From: Opisthocomus hoazin
Taxonomy: Eukaryota > Chordata > Aves > Opisthocomiformes > Opisthocomidae
Assembly (NCBI RefSeq): GCF_030867145.1
Contig: NC_134439.1
Coordinates: 6,051,379-6,115,378, forward strand
Reading direction: 5' to 3'
DNA length: 64,000 nt
In this document: positions 32,730 to 45,099 of the stretch, piece after piece
Layout of the letters: every line of letters begins with the position of its first letter
Numbering within the stretch: position 1 is the first letter of the stretch
Position numbers and translations under genes: made by a program
Notes under the pieces: generated by a model
The model's database searches: none
The model's input: only the letters and a program-made list of their open reading frames with translations
What the model was told of the DNA's origin: nothing

Positions 32730-35250
32730 TCTGTTGGTGTCCTGTGATCTTCGCTGGGGTCCTGGGGACTGTGTTGTGGTTTTGGAAGCTCTGTTGGGGT
32801 CCTAGGGGCTTCGCTGGGGTCCTGGGGGCTCTGTTGGTGACCTGGGGACTTTGTTGGAGTTTTGGGGGTTTCTCTAGGGTCCTGGGACCCTGTTGGTGTC
32901 CTGGGGGCTCTGTTGTGGTCCTGCGGGGTTCGCTGGGGTCCTGTGAAATATGTTGGTGTCCTGCGGGCTCTGTTGGTGTCCTGTGATCTTCGCTGGGGTC
33001 CAGGGGGATTCGCTAAGGTCCTGGCGGCTCTGTTGGGGTCCTGGGGGCTGCGCTGGGGTCCTGAGGGCTCTGTTGGGGTCCTGGGGACTTTATGGGGATT
33101 TGGACACTTCGCTGTGGTTATGGGGGCTCTGTTGGGGTCCTGGGGACTTTGTTGGAATCCTGGGGGCTTCGCTGGGGTCCTGGTGGCTTCGCTGGGTCCC
33201 GAGGGCTCTGTTAAGGTCCTGGGGGCTCTGTTGGGGTTCTGGGGGCTCTGTTGGGGTCCTGGGGACTTTGTTGGTGTTTTGGGGGCTTCACTGGGGTTAT
33301 GGGGGCTCTGTTGGGGTCCTGGGGACTTTTTTGGAATCCTGGGGGCTTCACTGGGGTCCTGGGGTATTCGCTGGGTCCTGGGGGCTCTGTTGGAGTCCTG
33401 GGGGCTTAGCTGAGTTCCTGGGGGCTTTGTTGGGGTCCTGGTGGCTCCGTTGGGCTTCTGGCGGCTTCGCTGGGGTCCTGGGGGCTCTGTTGGGGTCCTG
33501 GGGTCTGTGTTGGTGTCCTGTGATCTTCGCTGGGGTCCTGGGGACTGTGTTGTGATTTTGGAAGCTCTGTTGGGGTCCTAGGGGCTTCGCTGGGGTCCTG
33601 GGGGCTCTGTTGGTGTCCTGGGGACTTTGTTGGAGTTTTGGGGGTTTCGCTAGGGTCCTGGGGACTCTGTTGGTGTCCTGTGGGCTCTGTTGGGGTCCTG
33701 CGGGCTTCGCTGGGGTCCTGTGGGCTATGTTGGGTTCCTGGGGACATTGCTGGAATCCTGGGGGCTTCGCTGGGGTCCTGGGGGCTTCGCTGGGTCCTGA
33801 GGGCTCTGTTGGGGTCCTAGGGGCTCTGTTGGGGTTCTGGGGACTCTGTTGGGGTCCTGGAGACTTTGTTGGGGTTTTGAGGGCTTCGCTGGGATCTTGG
33901 GGGCTCTGTTTGGGTCCTCGAAACGTTGTTGGAATCCTGGGGGCTTCGCTGGGTCCTGGGGTCTCTGTTGGGGTCCTGGGGGCTCTGTTGGCGTTCTGGG
34001 GCTCTGTTGGGTTCCTGCGGGGTTCGCTGGGGTCCTGGGGGCTCTATTGGGGTCCTGGGGTCTCTGTTGGGGTCCTGTGATCTTCGCTGGGTCCTGGGGA
34101 CTCTGTTGTGCTTTTGGGGGTTCTGTTGGGGTTCTGGCGGCTCTGTTCGCATTCTGGGGGCTCTGTTGGGGTCTTGGGGCCTTTGTTGGGGTCCTGTGGG
34201 CTCTGTTGGGGTCCTGGAGGCTTCGCTGTGGTCCTGAAGGCTCTGATTGGGTCCTGAGTGCTTCGCTGGAATCCTGGGGGCTCAGTTGGGGTCCTGGGGA
34301 CTTTGTTGGAATCCTGGGGGCTTCGCTGGGGCCCTGGGGGATTTTCTGGGTCCTGGGGGCTCTGTTGGAGTCCTGGGGGCTTCGCTGGGTTCCTGAAAGC
34401 TTTGTTGGGGTCCTGGGGGCTCTGTTGGGGTCCTGGCGGCTTTGCTGGGGTCCTGGGGGCTCTGTTGGGGTCCTGGGGACTTTGTTGGAATCCTGGGGGC
34501 TTTGCTGAGGTCCTGGGGGCATCGCTGGGTCCTGAGGTCTCTGTTGGAGACCTGGTGGCTTCGCTGGATTCCTGGGGCCTTTGTTGGGGTCCTGGGGGCT
34601 CTGTTGGGGTCCTGGAGGCTTCGCTGTGGTCCTGGGGGCTCTGTTTGGGTTTTGAGTGCTTCGCTGGAATCCTGGGGGCTCTGTTGCAGTCCTGGGGGAT
34701 CTGTTGGGTTTCTAGGGGCTCTGTTGGGGTCCTGGGGACTTTGTTGGGGTCCTGGGGGCTTCTCTGGAATCCTGGGGACTCTGTTGGTTTCCTGGGGGCT
34801 CTGTTGGGGTCCTGGAAGCTTTACTGGGATCCTGGCGGCTCTGTTGGCGTTCTGGGGCTCTGTTGGGGTCCAGGGGGCTTCACTAGGGTTCTGGGGGCTC
34901 TATTGGGGTCCTGGGGGCTCTGTTGGGGTCCTGGGGCTGCGCTGAGGTCCTGGGGGCTTCTTTGGGGTCCTGGTGGCTCTGTTGAGGTCCTGGGGGCTCT
35001 GTTGTAGTCAGGGGGCTCTGTTGGGGTCCTGGGGGCTTCGCTGGGTTCCTGGGGGGTTTGTTTGGGTCCTGGGAGCTCTGTTGATGTCCTGGAGGCTTTG
35101 CTGGGGTCCTGAAAACTTTGTTGGTGTCCTGGGGGTTCTGTTGGGGTCCTGGGGACTTTGTTGGAATCCTGGGGGCTTCGCTGGATCCTGGGGGTTCTGT
35201 TGGGGTCCTGGGGGCTCTATTGGTTTTCTGGGGGCTTTGTTGGGGTCCTG
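32730..35250. repeat. Higher-order block, first copy (offset 3,005 bp)
   Basis: About 2.5 kb of family B recurs at about 35735-38255 with a constant offset of 3,005 bp and very few differences, including rare variant units such as GGGACTTTATGGGGATTTGG (33080 and 36085). Confidence 0.85.
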
Positions 35251-35734
35251 CGGACTTAGTTGTAATCCTGGGGGCTTCGCTGGTGTCCTGTGGGATTCGC
35301 TGGTTCCTGGGGACTCTGTTGGAGTCCTGGGGGCTTAGCTGAGTTCCTGGGGGCTTTGTTGGGGTCCTGGGGGCTCTGTTGGGGTCCTGGCGGCTTTGCT
35401 GGGGTCCTGGGTGCTCTGTTGGGGTCCTGGGGTCTGTGTTGGTGTCCTGTGATCTTCGCTGGGGTCCTGGGGACTGTGTTGTGGTTTTGGAAGCTCTGTT
35501 GGGGTCCTAGGGGCTTCGCTGGGGTCCTGGGGGCTCTGTTGGTGTCCTGGGGACTTTGTTATAGTTTTGAGGGTTTCTCTAGGGTCCTGGGGACTCTGTT
35601 GGTGTCCTGGGGGCTCTGTTGGTGTCCTGTGATCTTCGCTGGGGTCCTGGGGGCTTCGCTGGGGTTGTGGTGGCTCTGTTGGGGTGTTGGGAGGTCCGCT
35701 GGGGTCCTAGGGGCTTCGCTGGGGTCCTGGGGGC

Positions 35735-38255
35735 TCTGTTGGTGTCCTGTGATCTTCGCTGGGGTCCTGGGGACTGTGTTGTGGTTTTGGAAGCTCTGTT
35801 GGGGTCCTAGGGGCTTCGCTGGGGTCCTGGGGGCTCTGTTGGTGACCTGGGGACTTTGTTGGAGTTTTGGGGGTTTCTCTAGGGTCCTGGGACCCTGTTG
35901 GTGTCCTGGGGGCTCTGTTGTGGTCCTGCGGGGTTCGCTGGGGTCCTGTGAAATATGTTGGTGTCCTGCGGGCTCTGTTGGTGTCCTGTGATCTTCGCTG
36001 GGGTCCAGGGGGATTCGCTAAGGTCCTGGCGGCTCTGTTGGGGTCCTGGGGGCTGCGCTGGGGTCCTGAGGGCTTTGTTGGGGTCCTGGGGACTTTATGG
36101 GGATTTGGACACTTCGCTGTGGTTATGGGGGCTCTGTTGGGGTCCTGGGGACTTTGTTGGAATCCTGGGGGCTTCGCTGGGGTCCTGGTGGCTTCGCTGG
36201 GTCCCGAGGGCTCTGTTAAGGTCCTGGGGGCTCTGTTGGGGTTCTGGGGGCTCTGTTGGGGTCCTGGGGACTTTGTTGGTGTTTTGGGGGCTTCACTGGG
36301 GTTATGGGGGCTCTGTTGGGGTCCTGGGGACTTTTTTGGAATCCTGGGGGCTTCACTGGGGTCCTGGGGTATTCGCTGGGTCCTGGGGGCTCTGTTGGAG
36401 TCCTGGGGGCTTAGCTGAGTTCCTGGGGGCTTTGTTGGGGTCCTGGTGGCTCCGTTGGGCTTCTGGCGGCTTCGCTGGGGTCCTGGGGGCTCTGTTGGGG
36501 TCCTGGGGTCTGTGTTGGTGTCCTGTGATCTTCGCTGGGGTCCTGGGGACTGTGTTGTGATTTTGGAAGCTCTGTTGGGGTCCTAGGGGCTTTGCTGGGG
36601 TCCTGGGGGCTCTGTTGGTGTCCTGGGGACTTTGTTGGAGTTTTGGGGGTTTCGCTAGGGTCCTGGGGACTCTGTTGGTGTCCTGTGGGCTCTGTTGGGG
36701 TCCTGCGGGCTTCGCTGGGGTCCTGTGGGCTATGTTGGGTTCCTGGGGACATTGCTGGAATCCTGGGGGCTTCGCTGGGGTCCTGGGGGCTTCGCTGGGT
36801 CCTGAGGGCTCTGTTGGGGTCCTAGGGGCTCTGTTGGGGTTCTGGGGACTCTGTTGGGGTCCTGGAGACTTTGTTGGGGTTTTGAGGGCTTCGCTGGGAT
36901 CTTGGGGGCTCTGTTTGGGTCCTCGAAACGTTGTTGGAATCCTGGGGGCTTCGCTGGGTCCTGGGGTCTCTGTTGGGGTCCTGGGGGCTCTGTTGGCATT
37001 CTGGGGCTCTGCTGGGGTCCTGCGGGGTTCGCTGCGGTCCTGGGGGCTCTATTGGGGTCCTGGGGTCTCTGTTGGGGTCCTGTGATCTTCGCTGGGTCCT
37101 GGGGACTCTGTTGTGCTTTTGGGGGTTCTGTTGGGGTTCTGGCGGCTCTGTTCGCATTCTGGGGGCTCTGTTGGGGTCTTGGGGCCTTTGTTGGGGTCCT
37201 GTGGGCTCTGTTGGGGTCCTGGAGGCTTCGCTGTGGTCCTGAAGGCTCTGATTGGGTCCTGAGTGCTTCGCTGGAATCCTGGGGGCTCAGTTGGGGTCCT
37301 GGGGACTTTGTTGGAATCCTGGGGGCTTCGCTGGGGCCCTGGGGGATTTTCTGGGTCCTGGGGGCTCTGTTGGAGTCCTGGGGGCTTCGCTGGGTTCCTG
37401 AAAGCTTTGTTGGGGTCCTGGGGGCTCTGTTGGGGTCCTGGCGGCTTTGCTGGGGTCCTGGGGGCTCTGTTGGGGTCCTGGGGACTTTGTTGGAATCCTG
37501 GGGGCTTTGCTGAGGTCCTGGGGGCATCGCTGGGTCCTGAGGTCTCTGTTGGAGACCTGGTGGCTTCGCTGGATTCCTGGGGCCTTTGTTGGGGTCCTGG
37601 GGGCTCTGTTGGGGTCCTGGAGGCTTCGCTGTGGTCCTGGGGGCTCTGTTTGGGTTTTGAGTGCTTCGCTGGAATCCTGGGGGCTCTGTTGCAGTCCTGG
37701 GGGATCTGTTGGGTTTCTAGGGGCTCTGTTGGGGTCCTGGGGACTTTGTTGGGGTCCTGGGGGCTTCTCTGGAATCCTGGGGACTCTGTTGGTTTCCTGG
37801 GGGCTCTGTTGGGGTCCTGGAAGCTTTACTGGGATCCTGGCGGCTCTGTTGGCGTTCTGGGGCTCTGTTGGGGTCCAGGGGGCTTCACTAGGGTTCTGGG
37901 GGCTCTATTGGGGTCCTGGGGGCTCTGTTGGGGTCCTGGGGCTGCGCTGAGGTCCTGGGGGCTTCTTTGGGGTCCTGGTGGCTCTGTTGAGGTCCTGGGG
38001 GCTCTGTTGTAGTCAGGGGGCTCTGTTGGGGTCCTGGGGGCTTCGCTGGGTTCCTGGGGGGTTTGTTTGGGTCCTGGGAGCTCTGTTGATGTCCTGGAGG
38101 CTTTGCTGGGGTCCTGAAAACTTTGTTGGTGTCCTGGGGGTTCTGTTGGGGTCCTGGGGACTTTGTTGGAATCCTGGGGGCTTCGCTGGATCCTGGGGGT
38201 TCTGTTGGGGTCCTGGGGGCTCTATTGGTTTTCTGGGGGCTTTGTTGGGGTCCTG
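35735..38255. repeat. Higher-order block, second copy (offset 3,005 bp)
   Basis: This is the second copy of the 32730-35250 block. Its right part is also the left end of the 2,086-bp tandem series. Confidence 0.85.
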
Positions 38256-41200
38256 CGGGGTTCGCTGTGGTCCTGGGGACTCTGTTGTTGTTCTGGGGGC
38301 TCTGTTGGGGTCCTGGGGGCTTTGTTGGCATTCTGGGGGCTCTGTTGGGGTCCTGGGGACTATGTTGGTATTTTGGGGGCTTCACTGGTGTTATGGGGGC
38401 TCTGTTGGGCTCCTGGGGACTTTGTTGGAATCCTGGGGGCTTCACTGGGGTCCTGGGGGATTCGCTGGGTCCTGGGGACTCTGTTGGAGTCCTGGGGGCT
38501 TAGCTGAGTTCCTGGGGGCTTTGTTGGGGTCCTGGGGGCTCTGTTGGTGTCCTGGGGGCTCTGTTGGTGTCCTGTGATCTTCGCTGGGGTCCTGGGGACT
38601 GTGTTGTGGTTTTGGAAGCTCTGTTGGGGTCCTAGGGGGTTGCTGGTGTCCTGGGGGCTCTGTTGGTGTTGTGGGGGCTCTGTTGGGGTCCTGGGGGGTT
38701 CGCTGGGGTCCTGTGGGCTATGTTGGGGTCCTGCAGGCTCTGTTGGTGTCGTGTGATCTTCGCTGGGGACCTGTGGGCTTATTGGGGTTTTGGCGGCTCT
38801 GTAGGGGTCCTGGGGGCTCCGCTGGTGTCCTGGGGCCTCTGTTGGGGTCCTGGGGACTTTGCTGGGGTTTTGGAGGCTTCACTGTGGTTATGGGGCTCTG
38901 TTGGGCTCCTGAAGGATTTATTGGAATCCTGGGGCCTTTGCTGGGGCCCTGGGGGCTTCGCTGGGTCCTGAGGGCTCTGTGGGGTTCCTGGGGGCTTCGC
39001 TGGGGTTCTGGGGGCTCTGTTGGGGTCCTGAGGACTTTGTTGGAATCTTGGGGGCTTCGCTGGGTCCTGGGTGCTCTGTTGGCATTCTGGGGCTCTGCTG
39101 GGGTCCTGCGGGGTTCGCTGCGGTCCTGGGGGCTCTATTGGGGTCCTGGGGTCTCTGTTGGGGTCCTGTGATCTTCGCTGGGTCCTGGGGACTCTGTTGT
39201 GCTTTTGGGGGTTCTGTTGGGGTTCTGGCGGCTCTGTTCGCATTCTGGGGGCTCTGTTGGGGTCTTGGGGCCTTTGTTGGGGTCCTGTGGGCTCTGTTGG
39301 GGTCCTGGAGGCTTCGCTGTGGTCCTGAAGGCTCTGATTGGGTCCTGAGTGCTTCGCTGGAATCCTGGGGGCTCAGTTGGGGTCCTGGGGACTTTGTTGG
39401 AATCCTGGGGGCTTCGCTGGGGCCCTGGGGGATTTTCTGGGTCCTGGGGGCTCTGTTGGAGTCCTGGGGGCTTCGCTGGGTTCCTGAAAGCTTTGTTGGG
39501 GTCCTGGGGGCTCTGTTGGGGTCCTGGCGGCTTTGCTGGGGTCCTGGGGGCTCTGTTGGGGTCCTGGGGACTTTGTTGGAATCCTGGGGGCTTTGCTGAG
39601 GTCCTGGGGGCATCGCTGGGTCCTGAGGTCTCTGTTGGAGACCTGGTGGCTTCGCTGGATTCCTGGGGCCTTTGTTGGGGTCCTGGGGGCTCTGTTGGGG
39701 TCCTGGAGGCTTCGCTGTGGTCCTGGGGGCTCTGTTTGGGTTTTGAGTGCTTCGCTGGAATCCTGGGGGCTCTGTTGCAGTCCTGGGGGATCTGTTGGGT
39801 TTCTAGGGGCTCTGTTGGGGTCCTGGGGACTTTGTTGGGGTCCTGGGGGCTTCTCTGGAATCCTGGGGACTCTGTTGGTTTCCTGGGGGCTCTGTTGGGG
39901 TTCTGGAAGCTTTACTGGGATCCTGGCGGCTCTGTTGGCGTTCTGGGGCTCTGTTGGGGTCCAGGGGGCTTCACTAGGGTTCTGGGGGCTCTATTGGGGT
40001 CCTGGGGGCTCTGTTGGGGTCCTGGGGCTGCGCTGAGGTCCTGGGGGCTTCTTTGGGGTCCTGGTGGCTCTGTTGAGGTCCTGGGGGCTCTGTTGTAGTC
40101 AGGGGGCTCTGTTGGGGTCCTGGGGGCTTCGCTGGGTTCCTGGGGGGTTTGTTTGGGTCCTGGGAGCTCTGTTGATGTCCTGGAGGCTTTGCTGGGGTCC
40201 TGAAAACTTTGTTGGTGTCCTGGGGGTTCTGTTGGGGTCCTGGGGACTTTGTTGGAATCCTGGGGGCTTCGCTGGATCCTGGGGGTTCTGTTGGGGTCCT
40301 GGGGGCTCTATTGGTTTTCTGGGGGCTTTGTTGGGGTCCTGCGGGGTTCGCTGTGGTCCTGGGGACTCTGTTGTTGTTCTGGGGGCTCTGTTGGGGTCCT
40401 GGGGGCTTTGTTGGCATTCTGGGGGCTCTGTTGGGGTCCTGGGGACTATGTTGGTATTTTGGGGGCTTCACTGGTGTTATGGGGGCTCTGTTGGGCTCCT
40501 GGGGACTTTGTTGGAATCCTGGGGGCTTCACTGGGGTCCTGGGGGATTCGCTGGGTCCTGGGGACTCTGTTGGAGTCCTGGGGGCTTAGCTGAGTTCTTG
40601 GGGGCTTTGTTGGGGTCCTGGGGGCTCTGTTGGTGTCCTGGGGGCTCTGTTGGTGTCCTGTGATCTTCGCTGGGGTCCTGGGGACTGTGTTGTGGTTTTG
40701 GAAGCTCTGTTGGGGTCCTAGGGGGTTGCTGGTGTCCTGGGGGCTCTGTTGGTGTTGTGGGGGCTCTGTTGGGGTCCTGGGGGGTTCGCTGGGGTCCTGT
40801 GGGCTATGTTGGGGTCCTGCAGGCTCTGTTGGTGTCGTGTGATCTTCGCTGGGGACCTGTGGGCTTATTGGGGTTTTGGCGGCTCTGTAGGGGTCCTGGG
40901 GGCTCCGCTGGTGTCCTGGGGCCTCTGTTGGGGTCCTGGGGACTTTGCTGGGGTTTTGGAGGCTTCACTGTGGTTATGGGGCTCTGTTGGGCTCCTGAAG
41001 GATTTATTGGAATCCTGGGGCCTTTGCTGGGGCCCTGGGGGCTTCGCTGGGTCCTGAGGGCTCTGTGGGGTTCCTGGGGGCTTCGCTGGGGTTCTGGGGG
41101 CTCTGTTGGGGTCCTGAGGACTTTGTTGGAATCTTGGGGGCTTCGCTGGGTCCTGGGTGCTCTGTTGGCATTCTGGGGCTCTGCTGGGGTCCTGCGGGGT

Positions 41201-43310
41201 TCGCTGCGGTCCTGGGGGCTCTATTGGGGTCCTGGGGTCTCTGTTGGGGTCCTGTGATCTTCGCTGGGTCCTGGGGACTCTGTTGTGCTTTTGGGGGTTC
41301 TGTTGGGGTTCTGGCGGCTCTGTTCGCATTCTGGGGGCTCTGTTGGGGTCTTGGGGCCTTTGTTGGGGTCCTGTGGGCTCTGTTGGGGTCCTGGAGGCTT
41401 CGCTGTGGTCCTGAAGGCTCTGATTGGGTCCTGAGTGCTTCGCTGGAATCCTGGGGGCTCAGTTGGGGTCCTGGGGACTTTGTTGGAATCCTGGGGGCTT
41501 CGCTGGGGCCCTGGGGGATTTTCTGGGTCCTGGGGGCTCTGTTGGAGTCCTGGGGGCTTCGCTGGGTTCCTGAAAGCTTTGTTGGGGTCCTGGGGGCTCT
41601 GTTGGGGTCCTGGCGGCTTTGCTGGGGTCCTGGGGGCTCTGTTGGGGTCCTGGGGACTTTGTTGGAATCCTGGGGGCTTTGCTGAGGTCCTGGGGGCATC
41701 GCTGGGTCCTGAGGTCTCTGTTGGAGACCTGGTGGCTTCGCTGGATTCCTGGGGCCTTTGTTGGGGTCCTGGGGGCTCTGTTGGGGTCCTGGAGGCTTCG
41801 CTGTGGTCCTGGGGGCTCTGTTTGGGTTTTGAGTGCTTCGCTGGAATCCTGGGGGCTCTGTTGCAGTCCTGGGGGATCTGTTGGGTTTCTAGGGGCTCTG
41901 TTGGGGTCCTGGGGACTTTGTTGGGGTCCTGGGGGCTTCTCTGGAATCCTGGGGACTCTGTTGGTTTCCTGGGGGCTCTGTTGGGGTTCTGGAAGCTTTA
42001 CTGGGATCCTGGCGGCTCTGTTGGCGTTCTGGGGCTCTGTTGGGGTCCAGGGGGCTTCACTAGGGTTCTGGGGGCTCTATTGGGGTCCTGGGGGCTCTGT
42101 TGGGGTCCTGGGGCTGCGCTGAGGTCCTGGGGGCTTCTTTGGGGTCCTGGTGGCTCTGTTGAGGTCCTGGGGGCTCTGTTGTAGTCAGGGGGCTCTGTTG
42201 GGGTCCTGGGGGCTTCGCTGGGTTCCTGGGGGGTTTGTTTGGGTCCTGGGAGCTCTGTTGATGTCCTGGAGGCTTTGCTGGGGTCCTGAAAACTTTGTTG
42301 GTGTCCTGGGGGTTCTGTTGGGGTCCTGGGGACTTTGTTGGAATCCTGGGGGCTTCGCTGGATCCTGGGGGTTCTGTTGGGGTCCTGGGGGCTCTATTGG
42401 TTTTCTGGGGGCTTTGTTGGGGTCCTGCGGGGTTCGCTGTGGTCCTGGGGACTCTGTTGTTGTTCTGGGGGCTCTGTTGGGGTCCTGGGGGCTTTGTTGG
42501 CATTCTGGGGGCTCTGTTGGGGTCCTGGGGACTATGTTGGTATTTTGGGGGCTTCACTGGTGTTATGGGGGCTCTGTTGGGCTCCTGGGGACTTTGTTGG
42601 AATCCTGGGGGCTTCACTGGGGTCCTGGGGGATTCGCTGGGTCCTGGGGACTCTGTTGGAGTCCTGGGGGCTTAGCTGAGTTCTTGGGGGCTTTGTTGGG
42701 GTCCTGGGGGCTCTGTTGGTGTCCTGGGGGCTCTGTTGGTGTCCTGTGATCTTCGCTGGGGTCCTGGGGACTGTGTTGTGGTTTTGGAAGCTCTGTTGGG
42801 GTCCTAGGGGGTTGCTGGTGTCCTGGGGGCTCTGTTGGTGTTGTGGGGGCTCTGTTGGGGTCCTGGGGGGTTCGCTGGGGTCCTGTGGGCTATGTTGGGG
42901 TCCTGCAGGCTCTGTTGGTGTCGTGTGATCTTCGCTGGGGACCTGTGGGCTTATTGGGGTTTTGGCGGCTCTGTAGGGGTCCTGGGGGCTCCGCTGGTGT
43001 CCTGGGGCCTCTGTTGGGGTCCTGGGGACTTTGCTGGGGTTTTGGAGGCTTCACTGTGGTTATGGGGCTCTGTTGGGCTCCTGAAGGATTTATTGGAATC
43101 CTGGGGCCTTTGCTGGGGCCCTGGGGGCTTCGCTGGGTCCTGAGGGCTCTGTGGGGTTCCTGGGGGCTTCGCTGGGGTTCTGGGGGCTCTGTTGGGGTCC
43201 TGAGGACTTTGTTGGAATCTTGGGGGCTTCGCTGGGTCCTGGGTGCTCTGTTGGCATTCTGGGGCTCTGCTGGGGTCCTGCGGGGTTCGCTGCGGTCCTG
43301 GGGGCTCTAT
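36985..43310. repeat. Three tandem copies of a 2,086-bp higher-order unit
   Basis: Marker units recur at exact 2,086-bp steps (for example 37978, 40064, 42150 and 38663, 40749, 42835). Each unit is about 104 monomers. Only scattered single-base differences are visible, so the amplification is very recent or homogenised. Confidence 0.88.
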
Positions 43311-45099
43311 TCGGGTCCTGGGGGCTTTGTTGGGGTCCTGTGATCTTCGTTGGGTCCTGGGGACTCTGTTGTGCTTTTAGGGGTTCTGTTGGCGTTCTGG
43401 CGGCTCTGTTGGCGTTCTGGGGGCTCTATTGGTGTCCTGGGGGCTCTGTTGCGGTTCTGGGGGCTTCACTGGGGTCCTGGGTGCTCTGTTGGGGTCCTGG
43501 GGACTTTGTTGGAATCCTGGGGGCTTCGCGGGGGTCCTCGGGGATTCGCTGGGTCCTGGGGGCTCTGTTGGAGTCCTGGGGGCTTAGCTGAGTTCCTGGG
43601 GGCTTTGTTGGGGTCCTGGGGGCTCTGTTGGGGTCCTGGCGGCTTCGCTGGGGTCCTGGGTGCTCTGTTGGGGTCCTGGGGGCTCTGTTGGTGTCCCGTG
43701 ATCTTTGCTGGGGTCCTGGGGACTGTGTTGTGGTTTTGGAAGCTCTGTTGGGGTCCTAGGGACTTCGGTGGGAACCTGGGGGCTCTGTTGGTGTCCTGGC
43801 GACTTTGTTGGAGTTTTAGGGGTTTCGCTAGTGTCCTGCGAATCTGTTGGTGTCCTGGGGGCTCTGTTGGGGTCCTGGCGGCTTCGCTGGGGTCCTGTGG
43901 GCTATGTTGGGGTCCTGTGGGCTCTGTTGGTGTTCTGTGATATTCGCTAGGGTCCTGGGGGCTTCGCTGGGGTTGTGGCGGCTCTGTTGGGGTCCTGGGG
44001 GCTCTGTTGGTGTTCTGGGGGCTCTGTTGGGGTCCTGGGGACTTTGTTGGGGTTTTGGAGGCTTCGCTGTGGTTATGGGGGCTCTGTTGGGGTTCTGGGG
44101 ACTTTGTTGGAATCCTGGGGGCTTTGCTGGATTCCTGGGGTCTTCGCTGAGTCCTGAGGGCTCTGTTGGGGTCCTGGGGGCTCCGCTGGGGTTCTGGAGG
44201 CTCTGTTGGGTTCCTGGGGACTTTGTTGGCATTTTGGAGGCTTCGCTGTGGTTATGGGGGCTCTGTTGGGGTCCTGGGGACTTTTTTGGTATCGTGGGGG
44301 CTTCGCTGGGGTCCTGGGGGCTTCGCTGGGCCCTGAGGGCTCTATTGGGGTCCTAGAGGCTCCATTGGGGTTCTGGGGGCTCTGCTGGGGTCCTGGGGAC
44401 TTTGTTGGAATCCTGGGGGCTTCGCTGGATCCTGGGGGCTTTGTTGGGTTCCTGCGGGGTTCGCTCGGGTTCTGAGGGCTCTGTTGTGGTTCTGGGGGCT
44501 CTGTTGGGGTCCTGGGTTCTCTGTTGGCATTCTGGGGGCTCTGTTGGGGTCCTGGGGACTTTGTTGGTGTTTTGGGGGCTTCACTGGGGTTATGGGCGCT
44601 CTGTTGGGGTCCTGCGGACTTAGTTGTAATCCTGGGGGCTTCGCTGGTGTCCTGTGGGATTCGCTGGTTCCTGGGGACTCTGTTGGAGTCCTGGGGGCTT
44701 AGCTGAGTTCCTGGGGGCTTTGTTGGGGTCCTGGGGGCTCTGTTGGGGTCCTGGCGGCTTTGCTGGGGTCCTGGGTGCTCTGTTGGGGTCCTGGGGTCTG
44801 TGTTGGTGTCCTGTGATCTTCGCTGGGGTCCTGGGGACTGTGTTGTGGTTTTGGAAGCTCTGTTGGGGTCCTAGGGGCTTCGCTGGGGTCCTGGGGGCTC
44901 TGTTGGTGTCCTGGGGACTTTGTTATAGTTTTGAGGGTTTCTCTAGGGTCCTGGGGACTCTGTTGGTGTCCTGGGGGCTCTGTTGGTGTCCTGTGATCTT
45001 CGCTGGGGTCCTGGGGGCTTCGCTGGGGTTGTGGCGGCTCTGTTGGGGTGTTGGGAGGTCCGCTGGGGTCCTGGGGGCTCTGTTGGTGTCCTGTGATAT

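Noticed and set aside
31931-32986. 351-codon and many other long open frames in the minisatellite, on both strands
   Set aside because: A 20-bp repeat poor in A and rich in G is stop-free in many phases and yields 20-residue periodic peptides. Frames overlap on both strands, shift between copies and lack gene signals.
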